Origin: an uncultured Flavobacteriales bacterium
GTDB taxonomy: Bacteria > Bacteroidota > Bacteroidia > Flavobacteriales_D > Sanyastnellaceae
DNA length: 45,269 nucleotides
Reading direction: 5' to 3'
Assembly (NCBI GenBank): GCA_905478795.1
Contig: CAJQJX010000020.1
Span: 1-45,269 of the forward strand
Shown: positions 1 to 8,612 of the stretch, piece by piece
How the letters are laid out: the number at the start of each line of letters is the position of its first letter
How positions within the stretch are numbered: position 1 is the first letter of the stretch
Translations under genes and position numbers: made by a program
Notes under the pieces: model-generated
Database searches by the model: none
The model's input: the letters and a program-made list of their open reading frames with translations, nothing else
What the model was told of the DNA's origin: nothing

Positions 1-311
1 TAGAACTTTGAATAAATAGCGGAAGTTCCAGGTAGGAAAATGGTTATAGGTGCGTCGGTAAAGTATTGATATTCGTGTGTATGGAATAATTGTATTGCTC
101 CTTGGATGTATGCGTTTGAGTCGGGTGCTAGGTTAAGACCAAAGCGGAGGATTGTCGATAACAAGGATGCGAGGTATAGCCAAGAAGAGACCTGTTCGAT
201 AACGCGTTTCTGACTGTTGGTGCATATTCAGCATTGGATGAGCAGTTGGCTGTCTAAAGATTATTTTGGATTTATGCTGGGTCTTGCAAATTTCTGGGTT
301 CATCATAGAGT
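1..311. other. Non-coding, comparatively AT-rich left edge
   Basis: No reading frame continues in from the left edge on the plus strand: all three frames meet a stop within 20 bases. No minus-strand frame with a start codon runs off the edge. Base composition is visibly more AT-rich than the rest of the window. I see no tRNA, repeat or terminator here. It may be the far end of an intergenic region or decayed gene sequence. Confidence 0.5.
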
Positions 312-521
312 TTGAATTGGACGCCGACAGGTGGGCTTTTCGCAGGGTATCAGGTGGCGCCGGAATGGCGGTTGGACCTGTCTGTTGGGGCGGGAATTCA
401 GCGGTTCAGAACACGCCGGGTCACAGAAGGTGCGCCAGAAGCGCCCCTTTGGGAGGGGCAGTTGATCACGGGCCAGATCCAATGCGGCGTCACCCGGTTC
501 TTTGGTCCAAAAAGCCGGTAA
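309..521 (+). pseudogene. Remnant of an outer-membrane beta-barrel protein C-terminus
   Basis: This frame is open for about 70 codons after an in-frame TAG at 306-308 and has no ATG; only a TTG at 312 could start it. The translation reads like the last strands of an outer-membrane barrel: alternating hydrophobic/polar stretches (GGLFAGYQV, LDLSVGAGIQRF, LITGQIQCGVTRFF) ending with aromatic residues just before the stop, as final barrel strands do. No matching N-terminal part is seen upstream. I infer a decayed gene fragment. A chance open frame in GC-rich DNA is the alternative. Confidence 0.35.
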
Positions 522-624
522 GACCTCAGCCCATTTAGCATCTCCGTTTGGATTTTGGACGGCAAAGGCAACCTTTGCAGAGTGGGGGTTGTCCATTGAT
601 TGACCTTTGTCCAATTCAGTCCTG

Positions 625-2229
625 ATGCGTCAATTGTATGCTTTACTGCTCTGCTTGTGCCTCTCGACATCGGGATGGTGTCAAGCGGATCTGCCGTCTT
701 TGATCGCGGCCTGGAATGACACGACCCGCTCCGCTGAGGACCGCCTGCAGACGGTAAAAGACCTGCACATCGAATTCCATCAGCAGTATCCGGATACAGT
801 CCTCTTCTATCTGAAGGAGATGTGTGATCTGGCGGAAAGCGCCGAAGCGCCTTTGGCGCTGTATTCCGCGCACAACCGCATGGGAAGTCTACTGGAAAAG
901 CAGGGGCACTTGGAGGAGGCCCTCATCTCATTTGACCATGCCGAACAGGTGGCCATTGCCCTGGGCGACTCTGCCCGCCTTGGCACCGTGTATGGCAACC
1001 GCGGAAATGTGCACGTCCAGCGCAACGAATACGTCGAAGCCACACAGCACTTCAATCGGGCGATGGATCTGTATGAGGCCGTGGGGGATGCGGAGCGGGC
1101 GAACAAGTCGCGGATGGCCCTTGGAAACCTCTTCATGATCATCGGCCACCATGAATTGGCCATGGCCCAGTTTGAAATGGTGCGAAGTGGCCTCAGAGAT
1201 GCAGAGGACATGGGCTATTTCCCTGGCTTGCTGGAGTTAAACATGGGATGGTGCGCTTACGAGCTGGAGGACTATGAAAGGGCTTCAACGCTTTACGCCT
1301 CAGCACTGAATACACTCGAACGGGAGGAGCAAGGTTTCTACGTCGCGGGCTGTTATGAGAACATGTCCGCCTTGTCCGAGGAGTTGGGGGCGCTCGATGA
1401 GGCCATGAAATACCGGGTCACGGCCATGGAGATGTACCGTGACTTGGGTGCACGGGGCAACGAACTCTCCTGCTTGCTGGCCATCGCCGAATTGACCTTG
1501 CCATCTGATCCCGGTAAAGCCCTGCGGGTGGTCAATGACAACGAACGGGAATTGCTTGGACAGACGGGTTACGAAATCAAACACCAACTCTACAGCGTCA
1601 TGTACCAGGCCCACAAAGCGCTGGGTCACGACGCCATGGCGTTGCAAATGCACGAGTCATTCGTGTTGTATGACGACAGCCTTCAGTTCGAAAAACACCG
1701 GCTCGCCGTAATCCGGGCGGCCTATGAAAAGGACGTGGAGCACCAATTGCGTGCGGTACAGTGGAAGGGTGAGCAGGAGCAAAGCCGCCAGGAAGTCCAG
1801 CAGCTCAAGACGGTGCTCGCCTTGGTGCTGGGGTTTGTCGCCGTGATTGGATTGCTGGTGGCCTACATCGTGAACATCAAGCGCCGCCACAAAGACAGGC
1901 GCGAAGAGCTCATGTCCGAGATCGAAGAGCTTCACCTCACTGGCGGACATACCCTGGTTTTGGAAACCCCCGTGCTGGAATTGAACCGTGCTCTTCTGGA
2001 CCTGTCCTTGGGCAGAACCCTTAACGACACCGATTGGAAGGTGCTCAATATCTTACTGGAGGATCCGGCGATGACCAACCGCAGCATCGCGGAAAGGGTC
2101 CACCTGAGCGTGGATGGGATTGGTTCCTCCTTGAGAAGGATGTACCTGTATTTCGACATCAAGGAAACCAAGTACAAGAAAATGGCCCTGTTGCATGCTG
2201 CGATGAAGGTTTCTTCGGAGCAGGATTGA
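625..2229 (+). CDS. Membrane-tethered TPR protein with C-terminal LuxR-type HTH
   Basis: Predicted 534-aa envelope-anchored regulator. The ATG at 625 is chosen because it starts a signal peptide (MRQLYALLLCLCLSTSGWCQA); an in-frame TTG at 607 would put charged and polar residues before it. Residues about 25-360 form helical tetratricopeptide repeats (for example LEKQGHLEEALISFDHAEQV and RGNVHVQRNEYVEATQHF). A coiled-coil-like, Q/E-rich stretch leads into one membrane helix at about 393-417 (VLALVLGFVAVIGLLVAYIV), followed by basic residues and a C-terminal helix-turn-helix (ILLEDPAMTNRSIAERVHLS). This places the sensor repeats in the periplasm and the DNA-binding domain in the cytoplasm. TPR-TM-HTH regulators are common in Flavobacteriia. 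The target genes cannot be read from the sequence. Confidence 0.85.
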   Translation: MRQLYALLLCLCLSTSGWCQADLPSLIAAWNDTTRSAEDRLQTVKDLHIEFHQQYPDTVLFYLKEMCDLAESAEAPLALYSAHNRMGSLLEKQGHLEEALISFDHAEQVAIALGDSARLGTVYGNRGNVHVQRNEYVEATQHFNRAMDLYEAVGDAERANKSRMALGNLFMIIGHHELAMAQFEMVRSGLRDAEDMGYFPGLLELNMGWCAYELEDYERASTLYASALNTLEREEQGFYVAGCYENMSALSEELGALDEAMKYRVTAMEMYRDLGARGNELSCLLAIAELTLPSDPGKALRVVNDNERELLGQTGYEIKHQLYSVMYQAHKALGHDAMALQMHESFVLYDDSLQFEKHRLAVIRAAYEKDVEHQLRAVQWKGEQEQSRQEVQQLKTVLALVLGFVAVIGLLVAYIVNIKRRHKDRREELMSEIEELHLTGGHTLVLETPVLELNRALLDLSLGRTLNDTDWKVLNILLEDPAMTNRSIAERVHLSVDGIGSSLRRMYLYFDIKETKYKKMALLHAAMKVSSEQD

Positions 2230-2279
2230 CAATTGCTCTGATAATCAGTATTTTCCGTTGCGCCCGCAGAAAATTGGAT

Positions 2280-2305
2280 GGGTGAAGGGTGGCACTTTCA
2301 CCCTT
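2280..2305 (+). terminator. Possible terminator-like hairpin after the TPR/HTH gene
   Basis: Stem AAGGGTG/CACCCTT (2285-2291 with 2299-2305), or the alternative GGGTGAA/TTCACCC (2280-2286 with 2297-2303), lies about 55 nt after the stop codon. There is no U-tract, so it is either a weak terminator or a 5' hairpin of the next gene. Confidence 0.3.
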
Positions 2306-2371
2306 AAGCGTGAGCCGTAAGTCCCTCTTTCGGTCAATTTTTGTGTCACAAACACCCGAATACATCAAGTC

Positions 2372-3598
2372 ATGAGACCATTCGCATTTTTCCTTTTGGT
2401 TGCAGGATTGGGCCTCGCCCCTAAACTGAATGCACAGGTCACCACTACGGTCGACTGTGACCTCATGGGGCTCGTGTGCAATGTGTGCTCGCAGCCTGGC
2501 ATGTTGAACCTCTACCATCCAGGTGGCTACTTGACATGGCCGGACTCAACCAATGTCATGGAATGGGAATTCACGGATTCCCAAGGAAACGTGCTGCATC
2601 AAGAGACATTGGTAGACGACAACTTCGTGAGCTTCAGTTTCGATATGGACCTCACCGATACGATGTTCGTCTCGGTGCTCCATACCAATGAATCGGCCTT
2701 TCACGATGGCAGTCCAGACCCGTGGGCCTGCTTGATCGAAGACTACCTCGTCTGGGAAATCAACACCTATCCGAACGGAACCGAATATGGCACCTGGACT
2801 TTGGGTGGCAGCATAGGCGTCGATGTGAGCGGCCCTGTCAGCTGCGTGGATCCCGACCTGATCGACCCTTCGGCGGTGTGTCCAGAGATCTTCGAGCCGG
2901 TCTGCGGTTGCGATGGGGTGACTTACTCCAATGCCTGTGAGGCCACCAATACAGGGGGTGTGACCGCTTGGGAGGACGGCCCTTGCATCGTCATCGAATA
3001 CGGCGGGTGTACCTATCCCCAAGCCTGCAACTACGACCCCGGTGCCGCCTTTGAGGACGGCTCATGCACCTTCCCTCCGGAGTCGTGCGCATGGCCGGAT
3101 GCTTGGGCGGCCGGTTGTACTTACGGCGACGCCGACAATTACGATGAAAGCGCCACCGTCGACGATGGTTCATGCACCTGGGCGCCCTGCAGCTCCTGTC
3201 CGGAGGACATCAACGGGGACGACGCCATTACCGTCTCGGACGTCCTCCAGCTTCTGGGTGTCTTTGGCACGGGTTGCACGGAGCCTCCTTTCTCTTTGAT
3301 CGGACGCTGGCACCCGGAGACCTTCGAAACCAACACCCTCTACGAATTCACGGAAACCCTGCGGTATACCATCTACTCCGGCGACGGGACCTTTGGAGGT
3401 ATTGAGGACGCCATCCCCAACCCCAATCCCTGGCACATGGAAGGCGACACCGTGGTGATCGACCTCTTCTTCGGCAATGAATTGCGCGGCTTGCTCGAGC
3501 CGTCCTGCGGCGGGCAGAAGGCCACCATTGGCCCTGATGGCGGATTGTCGCCTTCCGTCCTTCACCGTGAAGGAGTCAATCCAGCCGATTGCGAATGA
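2372..3598 (+). CDS. Secreted Kazal / Cys-repeat / dockerin-like protein
   Basis: 408-aa exported protein with signal peptide MRPFAFFLLVAGLGLAPKLNAQ. Domain order: an unrecognised beta-rich region (about 25-160); a Kazal-type proteinase-inhibitor-like module (about 168-205; CPEIFEPVCGCDGVTYSNAC); two Flavobacteriales Cys-repeats of the CTYPQACNYDP...DGSC type (about 212-275); a dockerin-like calcium loop (DINGDDAITVSDVLQLLG, about 280-297); and a C-terminal domain of about 100 aa (IGRWHPETFE... to HREGVNPADCE) that resembles the end of other marine Flavobacteriales proteins. There is no T9SS YPNP sorting domain. Kazal modules inhibit serine proteases in animals; an inhibitor or binding role here is inference only. 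TACATCAA lies 3 nt before the ATG and resembles the leaderless-type element seen at other genes in the window. Confidence 0.8.
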   Translation: MRPFAFFLLVAGLGLAPKLNAQVTTTVDCDLMGLVCNVCSQPGMLNLYHPGGYLTWPDSTNVMEWEFTDSQGNVLHQETLVDDNFVSFSFDMDLTDTMFVSVLHTNESAFHDGSPDPWACLIEDYLVWEINTYPNGTEYGTWTLGGSIGVDVSGPVSCVDPDLIDPSAVCPEIFEPVCGCDGVTYSNACEATNTGGVTAWEDGPCIVIEYGGCTYPQACNYDPGAAFEDGSCTFPPESCAWPDAWAAGCTYGDADNYDESATVDDGSCTWAPCSSCPEDINGDDAITVSDVLQLLGVFGTGCTEPPFSLIGRWHPETFETNTLYEFTETLRYTIYSGDGTFGGIEDAIPNPNPWHMEGDTVVIDLFFGNELRGLLEPSCGGQKATIGPDGGLSPSVLHREGVNPADCE

Positions 3599-3627
3599 CC
3601 GCAGTGATGCGCGCAGCAGAAGCGGTG

Positions 3628-3660
3628 TCGGCCCAATGGAACCAACAAGGGGCCGATTTT
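3628..3660 (+). terminator. Possible terminator of the Kazal/Cys-repeat gene
   Basis: Perfect 7-bp stem TCGGCCC/GGGCCGA (3628-3634 with 3650-3656), 15-nt loop, then TTTT. It lies 30 nt after the stop codon. The long loop lowers confidence. Confidence 0.4.
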
Positions 3661-3796
3661 GGGAAAGCTTTAGGATGAATCTGCAGGGTTGACGGGCGTG
3701 GTCTCCGCTCAGAAATCAGTCCTCCGAATCGTCCTTCACAAAACCCTGCGCTGACCTTAAGACAGGCCATCTCGGACCATGGTTCAGGTGTTGTGC

Positions 3797-3973
3797 TCAG
3801 GATTTCCGAACGAGGGAAACGCCCCAGGACAGCAATCCAATGACCAGCGCGAGAACGCCTGCATTGAAGAGCCTCTCTGCGCCCATGAGGTGGTTCAGTT
3901 TGAAGGCCGCGCCCAACAGCAGGCCAACAATGCCAATGATCATGAGGGATAGAGCGGACTTGGACGGCTTCAT
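3797..3973 (-). CDS. 58-aa membrane protein, GldL-like
   Basis: Small open frame starting at ATG 3973-3971 and ending at TGA 3799-3797. The 58-aa product has two hydrophobic helices, at about 8-23 (LSLMIIGIVGLLLGAAF) and 38-55 (AGVLALVIGLLSWGVSLV), joined by KLNHLMGAERLF. The helix-FK-x-x-H-x-x-GA pattern recalls the N-terminal membrane region of the gliding/T9SS motor protein GldL; this is a resemblance read by eye. A TAGCTTGG promoter-like element ends exactly 4 nt before the ATG, the same spacing as at five other genes here, which supports it being real. It starts 21 nt downstream of the esterase gene on the same strand and could also be co-transcribed with it. Confidence 0.6.
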   Translation of the reverse strand: MKPSKSALSLMIIGIVGLLLGAAFKLNHLMGAERLFNAGVLALVIGLLSWGVSLVRKS

Positions 3974-3977
3974 GTGG

Positions 3978-3985
3978 CCAAGCTA
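3978..3985 (-). promoter_or_regulatory. -7-type element (TAGCTTGG) for the 58-aa protein
   Basis: Reads TAGCTTGG on the minus strand with a 4-nt gap to the ATG, fitting the Bacteroidota TAnnTTTG element. The position predicts a transcript starting at or next to the start codon. Confidence 0.45.
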
Positions 3986-3994
3986 ATTCTAAGT

Positions 3995-6900
3995 TTACTG
4001 CTTCACAAACCGCCGGGTCTCCATGCGTCCAAGAGGGGTGGAGGTGCAGCGCAAGACATACACTCCAGGGGTAAGTGAGGACACATCGATGACGTGGGTG
4101 TTTCCCATTGGACGGAACTGCTGCTGGACCCGGCCGAGTGCATCGAGGAGGTCGATGCGCTCCAAGCCACTGCTTGACTGAATGTTCAGTTGATCCTTGG
4201 CGGGGTTCGGGTAGACCGAGGTCCAGAAGGCCTCTCCGTTTTCGATGGCAACAGAGGTTGTATTGGGATTGTAGAAACCAAAATCGACCGTATTGTTTCC
4301 GCCTGGATCGTAATCAAAGAAGCAGTCTTCGGGGTCTCCATCGTTGAGCGGCTCTCCATCAAGGGTGAGGGATACAATGCCGGACATGATGTCACTGAAG
4401 GCCGGACCGAATCCATTGTTGTCGAGGTCCACATCGTTGTCTGCATCGGCCACATACCCGACCGTGGACTGGAAACCTTGAAGCGGCTCCCCGTCATCCC
4501 AATTGTCTACCTGCCAGACGAAGACGACATAGTTGCCGGGGGTTAGACCATCGAAGCGGTAGTATCCTTCTTCGTCGGTGATTTCGACGCCACCGAAACC
4601 CTCCCAGTCCGGAATGCCATCGCCATCCGGGTCACTCCAAATGACCACGGATACGCCAGCAATTCCCGGCTCGTTGGAATCGTTGATGCCGTCCATGTTC
4701 AAGTCGTTCCAGACGCGGTTGCCGATGGAGACAAACCCTGGCGAAATAAGGTTGTCGCAGTCCGGGCCCTGCGTGCCGTTGCAATAGGCCATGTCGTTGA
4801 TGGCGAGGATCATCTCTTCGCCCATGGTCTTTCCGATGTTCAGGAAGGTGCGGGCGTTGTTGTGAAAGTGGAAGCCCGCATCATCTGGAGATTCCGCCAT
4901 GGTGATCCACAGGGGCTTTGTATCCACGAACCCGACGGTTCCGCCGTAGATAGAGTCGTTGCACCCCACATTCTCTTGCGCCACTGCAACGATGTCCTGC
5001 ATGTCTTGGATCCAGCCGCCGAAGTTCTCGTAACCGCCGTGTCCCGAACTTTGAATGACCACCGGTAATTCCGGTAAGTCGAGGTCGTTGCGGACGTCGT
5101 TGACCAAGTGGTGCAGGTTGCTTTCGTAGGTGTTCAGGAATTCAGCGCTCGCGCCGTCATTCCACCCTTGGAACCAGGCGAAACCACTGATCTCGAATTC
5201 GTCCACTTCGATGTCAGGGAACTCCGTGGCAAGATTTTGCGTGACCGCTTCCACCGTCTCGATCATGGTGTTGTAATAGGGCCCTGTGGTCCCTCCTGCA
5301 GAAGGCGGGCGAAAGTCCTCGGCCAGACTCAAACCTCCCCAAGCGGTCTTGATGATGAGGACCGGGTCCTCGAAGTAGGCGCCGAGTTCGTGGGCGAACA
5401 TCAGCTCGGGCCCGATGAGGTCGGGGTAGGCCCCTTGGCCCACTGTGACGTGGTCACGTATGGTGTCGCCCGCCCCATTCGGAAAGTAGAGGTGGACATC
5501 GTCCAGTGTGGTCCAATCGTCTTCTGTGCCAAGCATGGACCATTCCCCTGTGGCATCACTGTTCACCACATCCACGAGCGTATTGGGGGAAGGAAAGTCC
5601 GCTGGTTGCCCATCGAGGCTGGCGACCGCGTTGCCCGAGGCATCCGTGAGGGTCCAGCCCACCTCATTGCCGTATGCGCCGGCTGTGCCGATGACGATGT
5701 CACATGTCACCCCGTTCTCGAGCGTGACGGTCAGCGATCCCGATTCTCCGTTGGGGAGTGACCCCGTGGCGACGACCGCGCCGTTCTGGACAAAGTCATA
5801 GGTCCATCCGTTCCATCCATCCCCGAAGGTGTCGGTCATCTCCAAGGTGAAATCGCAGGTGGCGGCTCCGGGCACTTCACAGGTGGGGGTGAAGCTGGCC
5901 ACCGTGATGCCGGCGGCACCATTGGAACCGGTGGCGATTTTTCCGTAGCCCTGCATGTTGGATTGCCCGGCAAGGATGAAGACCCGCAATTTCTCCGGGG
6001 TCGATTCCTGACGTGTGACGATGGGCACGTAGCCCACTTCCATGCCGGCGGGGGGGACGACCAGGGCCCCAGGATCCACCGTGGCGAGGTTGCCCACGGT
6101 CGGAGGTGCCATGTACTCGTCCTCCAGGTTCCAATTCGAGTGAATCAACTCTACCCGGGCTTGCATTTCATCGCGGATAGAGTCGGGAAGGTTGGCGTGG
6201 ACAATGGCCGGCTGGTCCACAAAGCGATACCAGTAATAGGTTGCGGTAGAGCCGTCACCCAAATCCGTGTAGAATGGGCCTGCCGCTGGACCGGGGCTGC
6301 TCCATGGACCATTGGCGTCCTGAAAGGCGCAATCCGGTTCCAGCGGGGTGAGGTAGGTGGTCTCAGGCCGCGGGGTGGTCGGCACCTCCGTGGTGGCCAG
6401 TTGGGTAGAAGCCGGCACCTCGTCCACTGTGATGGGATGCCATTCGTTGTCACCCTCAAGCTTGAAATATTCTGGCAGGGCAAACACGTCGCCTTGCAAA
6501 GAGGTGGCGTTCAGGCCGTGTTCAAACCCCATGGCATCGAAGGTCAACATGGTGTTGTCCAAGTAGTCCAAATCGATGTCGTATTCCATGCCTCCTCCGC
6601 TGATCTCTCCGACGATGGCCCCACCATTGTTGGTAAAGGAAACACTTTGGGAACCGTTTTGCATGGCCTCAGTCGGCACGGCGTCTCCTCCATCAAACCA
6701 AGCATTCATCGCGTCCCACAGGCCGTCTCTGGAATAGATGGAAATGCCGTTGAGGGCCACGGAGTAGTCTTCTCCTGACGCCGGCATCTGCATGGGCTCA
6801 ATCTTGGCGTAAGGGGTGCCTTCATTGTCTTCCGAAATGAGGGCAGGTGAGAGGGCGTGTTCCCATCCAAACGGGACATTGGGATTGGCGGGGCGCGTGT

Positions 6901-7627
6901 CGAGATACAGCCCTTCTAGCGAGGGGTCCTCCAGCACCGGTTCCGTCCAAAAAGTGGGCATAAAGAAGGTCGCGGGGCCCTTGAAATTGGTGCTGTTCAA
7001 GAACAAAGTCCAGCACTGGTTGCCTGTCGAGATGGCCTGTCCATTGGTCTCCGTCAGGGGTTCCATGAGCGGCAAGGGGTTGTACCCATATCCGAGCAGT
7101 TCTCCGTTTAGCCCTTGCGCCATGTTCAGTCCGTCCGGCGCCCACACGAGGCGATTGGACAACTGGGCCACGCCGTATTTCCCGCCAGGGGTACTCCAGT
7201 CGCGTTGGCCATTGGAGAGCATGCTCGTTTTTCCCGCACCCGGGCCGTTGGCCCAACCAAAGAAGTTGTGGGACACCCCTCCCATGATGAACTTGGGGAT
7301 GCGGGTGGCGAACCGGGTATCCATCCACCAGCCCAATCCGCCTTCGATGGTGGTGTAGAACTGCTCGGGTTCATTGCCCGTTTGCTGCGTGGTCATCCAG
7401 CAGCTCGCCAGTCCCATTTGGAAGGCGTCCGAACCAGGATATGTGTCGAAAATGGGCCAAGCTGCTGCATAAGCGGTGTACCCGGCATCGAAGCTCATGT
7501 CGGAGATGTTCTCCGAGTCAATCCAAGAGAATCCACTCCGTGTGGCGGTGACAACTTGCGCTGACATTTGGACTGAGACTGCACCCATAAAAGCGCATAA
7601 ACAGAGTTGGCGGGCCGCGTTTTTCAT
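3995..7627 (-). CDS. Large secreted SGNH/sialate-O-acetylesterase-type esterase, T9SS cargo
   Basis: 1210-aa secreted protein; the start at 7627 gives a signal peptide (MKNAARQLCLCAFMGAVSVQMSAQ). Residues about 25-540 are a large region I cannot assign. An SGNH hydrolase domain of the carbohydrate-esterase (SASA, DUF303-like) family follows. Its nucleophile block FILAGQSNMQGYGK is near residue 556 and its likely catalytic His is in DDAGFHFHNN near 918. A beta-domain with the motif DTFGDGWNGWTYDF sits inside the esterase domain (about 590-690). After it come an SdrD-B-like module (IGNRVWNDLNMDGINDS, about 962-1045) and a T9SS sorting domain (VYPNPAKDQLNIQS ... GVYVLRC, about 1125-1210). The predicted role is extracellular removal of acyl groups from polysaccharide; the substrate is unknown. 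A possible promoter, TACCTTTT, lies at 7674-7667. Confidence 0.85.
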   Translation of the reverse strand: MKNAARQLCLCAFMGAVSVQMSAQVVTATRSGFSWIDSENISDMSFDAGYTAYAAAWPIFDTYPGSDAFQMGLASCWMTTQQTGNEPEQFYTTIEGGLGWWMDTRFATRIPKFIMGGVSHNFFGWANGPGAGKTSMLSNGQRDWSTPGGKYGVAQLSNRLVWAPDGLNMAQGLNGELLGYGYNPLPLMEPLTETNGQAISTGNQCWTLFLNSTNFKGPATFFMPTFWTEPVLEDPSLEGLYLDTRPANPNVPFGWEHALSPALISEDNEGTPYAKIEPMQMPASGEDYSVALNGISIYSRDGLWDAMNAWFDGGDAVPTEAMQNGSQSVSFTNNGGAIVGEISGGGMEYDIDLDYLDNTMLTFDAMGFEHGLNATSLQGDVFALPEYFKLEGDNEWHPITVDEVPASTQLATTEVPTTPRPETTYLTPLEPDCAFQDANGPWSSPGPAAGPFYTDLGDGSTATYYWYRFVDQPAIVHANLPDSIRDEMQARVELIHSNWNLEDEYMAPPTVGNLATVDPGALVVPPAGMEVGYVPIVTRQESTPEKLRVFILAGQSNMQGYGKIATGSNGAAGITVASFTPTCEVPGAATCDFTLEMTDTFGDGWNGWTYDFVQNGAVVATGSLPNGESGSLTVTLENGVTCDIVIGTAGAYGNEVGWTLTDASGNAVASLDGQPADFPSPNTLVDVVNSDATGEWSMLGTEDDWTTLDDVHLYFPNGAGDTIRDHVTVGQGAYPDLIGPELMFAHELGAYFEDPVLIIKTAWGGLSLAEDFRPPSAGGTTGPYYNTMIETVEAVTQNLATEFPDIEVDEFEISGFAWFQGWNDGASAEFLNTYESNLHHLVNDVRNDLDLPELPVVIQSSGHGGYENFGGWIQDMQDIVAVAQENVGCNDSIYGGTVGFVDTKPLWITMAESPDDAGFHFHNNARTFLNIGKTMGEEMILAINDMAYCNGTQGPDCDNLISPGFVSIGNRVWNDLNMDGINDSNEPGIAGVSVVIWSDPDGDGIPDWEGFGGVEITDEEGYYRFDGLTPGNYVVFVWQVDNWDDGEPLQGFQSTVGYVADADNDVDLDNNGFGPAFSDIMSGIVSLTLDGEPLNDGDPEDCFFDYDPGGNNTVDFGFYNPNTTSVAIENGEAFWTSVYPNPAKDQLNIQSSSGLERIDLLDALGRVQQQFRPMGNTHVIDVSSLTPGVYVLRCTSTPLGRMETRRFVKQ

Positions 7628-8039
7628 GGCAAACAGGGTGTTGAATTCAATGCGCAAATGAGGTCCAAAAGGTAAACCGTAGGAGTCGCAATGCGTTGCT
7701 TGGGAGTGGAAGTGCCATGCGCATGAGGGTGGTTTTTTGGCGCCTTGTGCCCTTTTGCATGCATCCAACGCGGAACATCCATGCCGGGCTCATGCCCCCT
7801 TGAACACTGAGGAAATGACCCGTCATGTTTTTCATCTCCCGCATTCACGCCCAATAACGTTGGCCACATTCTGCGGTCTGAGAACCCACGTGCACGGCAG
7901 CGCCAAGGTGATTCGCGGACCTTTGAATGGACCAAGCTTCCCGCCCTCTCAAAGAATAGAGGCTCGTAGAGGGCTGCTAGTCTCACTCCGGTTGTAATTT
8001 CGCGGCCGCAATAAATCTGCACCTCACTATACCCCAGTC
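7628..8039. other. Intergenic region between divergent esterase and J-domain genes
   Basis: 412 bp without a credible gene on either strand. It holds the divergent promoters: a weak TACCTTTT (7674-7667, minus) for the esterase and TAATTTCG (7995-8002, plus) for the J-domain gene. I see no tRNA, riboswitch or repeat. Confidence 0.5.
7995..8002 (+). promoter_or_regulatory. -7-type element (TAATTTCG) for the J-domain gene
   Basis: TAATTTCG, a one-base variant of TAnnTTTG, lies 37 nt before the ATG and would give a leader of about 30 nt. No clear -33 box was found. Confidence 0.35.
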
Positions 8040-8516
8040 ATGAAGCGCATCAAGGAATTCAAGAAAATGTTTGGGGTGGAAGGCGCCTTGGAGTTGAAGC
8101 AGCTCAAGAAGCAGTACCGGAACTTGGTCAAGGAATGGCACCCCGATAAGTTTCCAGACGGAGGCGAAAAGGCGGAAGAAGCCGAGGCCATGAGCCGAAA
8201 GGTGATCGAAGGGTATCATTTCTTGGTGAGCATGGCCCCGGAGACCTTGGAAGCCCAGAAAGAGGAGTACACGGAGCTCACCACCAACTCCGGAATCCAA
8301 GATTTGCAGCACAAAGGATTGCTCTTGGAGGTCACCTTCCTCAACGGAGATACCTATGAGTACTTCGGAATGAATGCCCAGCTGTTCAACAAGTTCCTCA
8401 ACGCAGACAACCAGTACCGCTTTGCCAAGCGCAAAGTCTTTAACGCCTTCCCTTACCGAAAAGCCAAGAGCGGCACGACGGATGTGGGGGACGCTGCAGA
8501 AGAGACAGGAGCCTAA
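8040..8516 (+). CDS. J-domain protein with C-terminal KTSC domain
   Basis: 158-aa cytoplasmic protein. Residues about 5-70 are a J-domain with the diagnostic HPD tripeptide in KEWHPDKFPDG, the site that stimulates the ATPase of DnaK/Hsp70. The C-terminal part (about 90-145; GLLLEVTFLNGDTYEYFGM ... FNAFPYRKA) matches the KTSC domain, a small module thought to bind nucleic acid or act near RNA-processing proteins. There is no zinc finger or DnaJ C-terminal substrate-binding region, so it is a specialised co-chaperone rather than DnaJ itself. J-domain/KTSC fusions recur in Bacteroidota. It stands alone between divergent and convergent neighbours. Its client protein is unknown. Confidence 0.8.
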   Translation: MKRIKEFKKMFGVEGALELKQLKKQYRNLVKEWHPDKFPDGGEKAEEAEAMSRKVIEGYHFLVSMAPETLEAQKEEYTELTTNSGIQDLQHKGLLLEVTFLNGDTYEYFGMNAQLFNKFLNADNQYRFAKRKVFNAFPYRKAKSGTTDVGDAAEETGA

Positions 8517-8612
8517 GGCTGTATCCTAAAGGCGAAACCTGTTCCAGTCGCCATTTCAAGGGTTGGGTGATGCGGACAATGTGCTTGTCCAGGTTGTGGG
8601 GCGAATTCCCGA

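Noticed and set aside
5963-6778. 271-codon plus-strand open frame inside the esterase gene
   Set aside because: Antisense to the supported 1210-aa secreted esterase; composition (rich in H, G, V) is that of an antisense frame.
7628-8022. 132-codon minus-strand open frame in the esterase/J-domain intergenic region
   Set aside because: Rich in R, H, P and C without domain or signal sequence, and it runs through the promoter of the esterase gene. Not supported as a gene.
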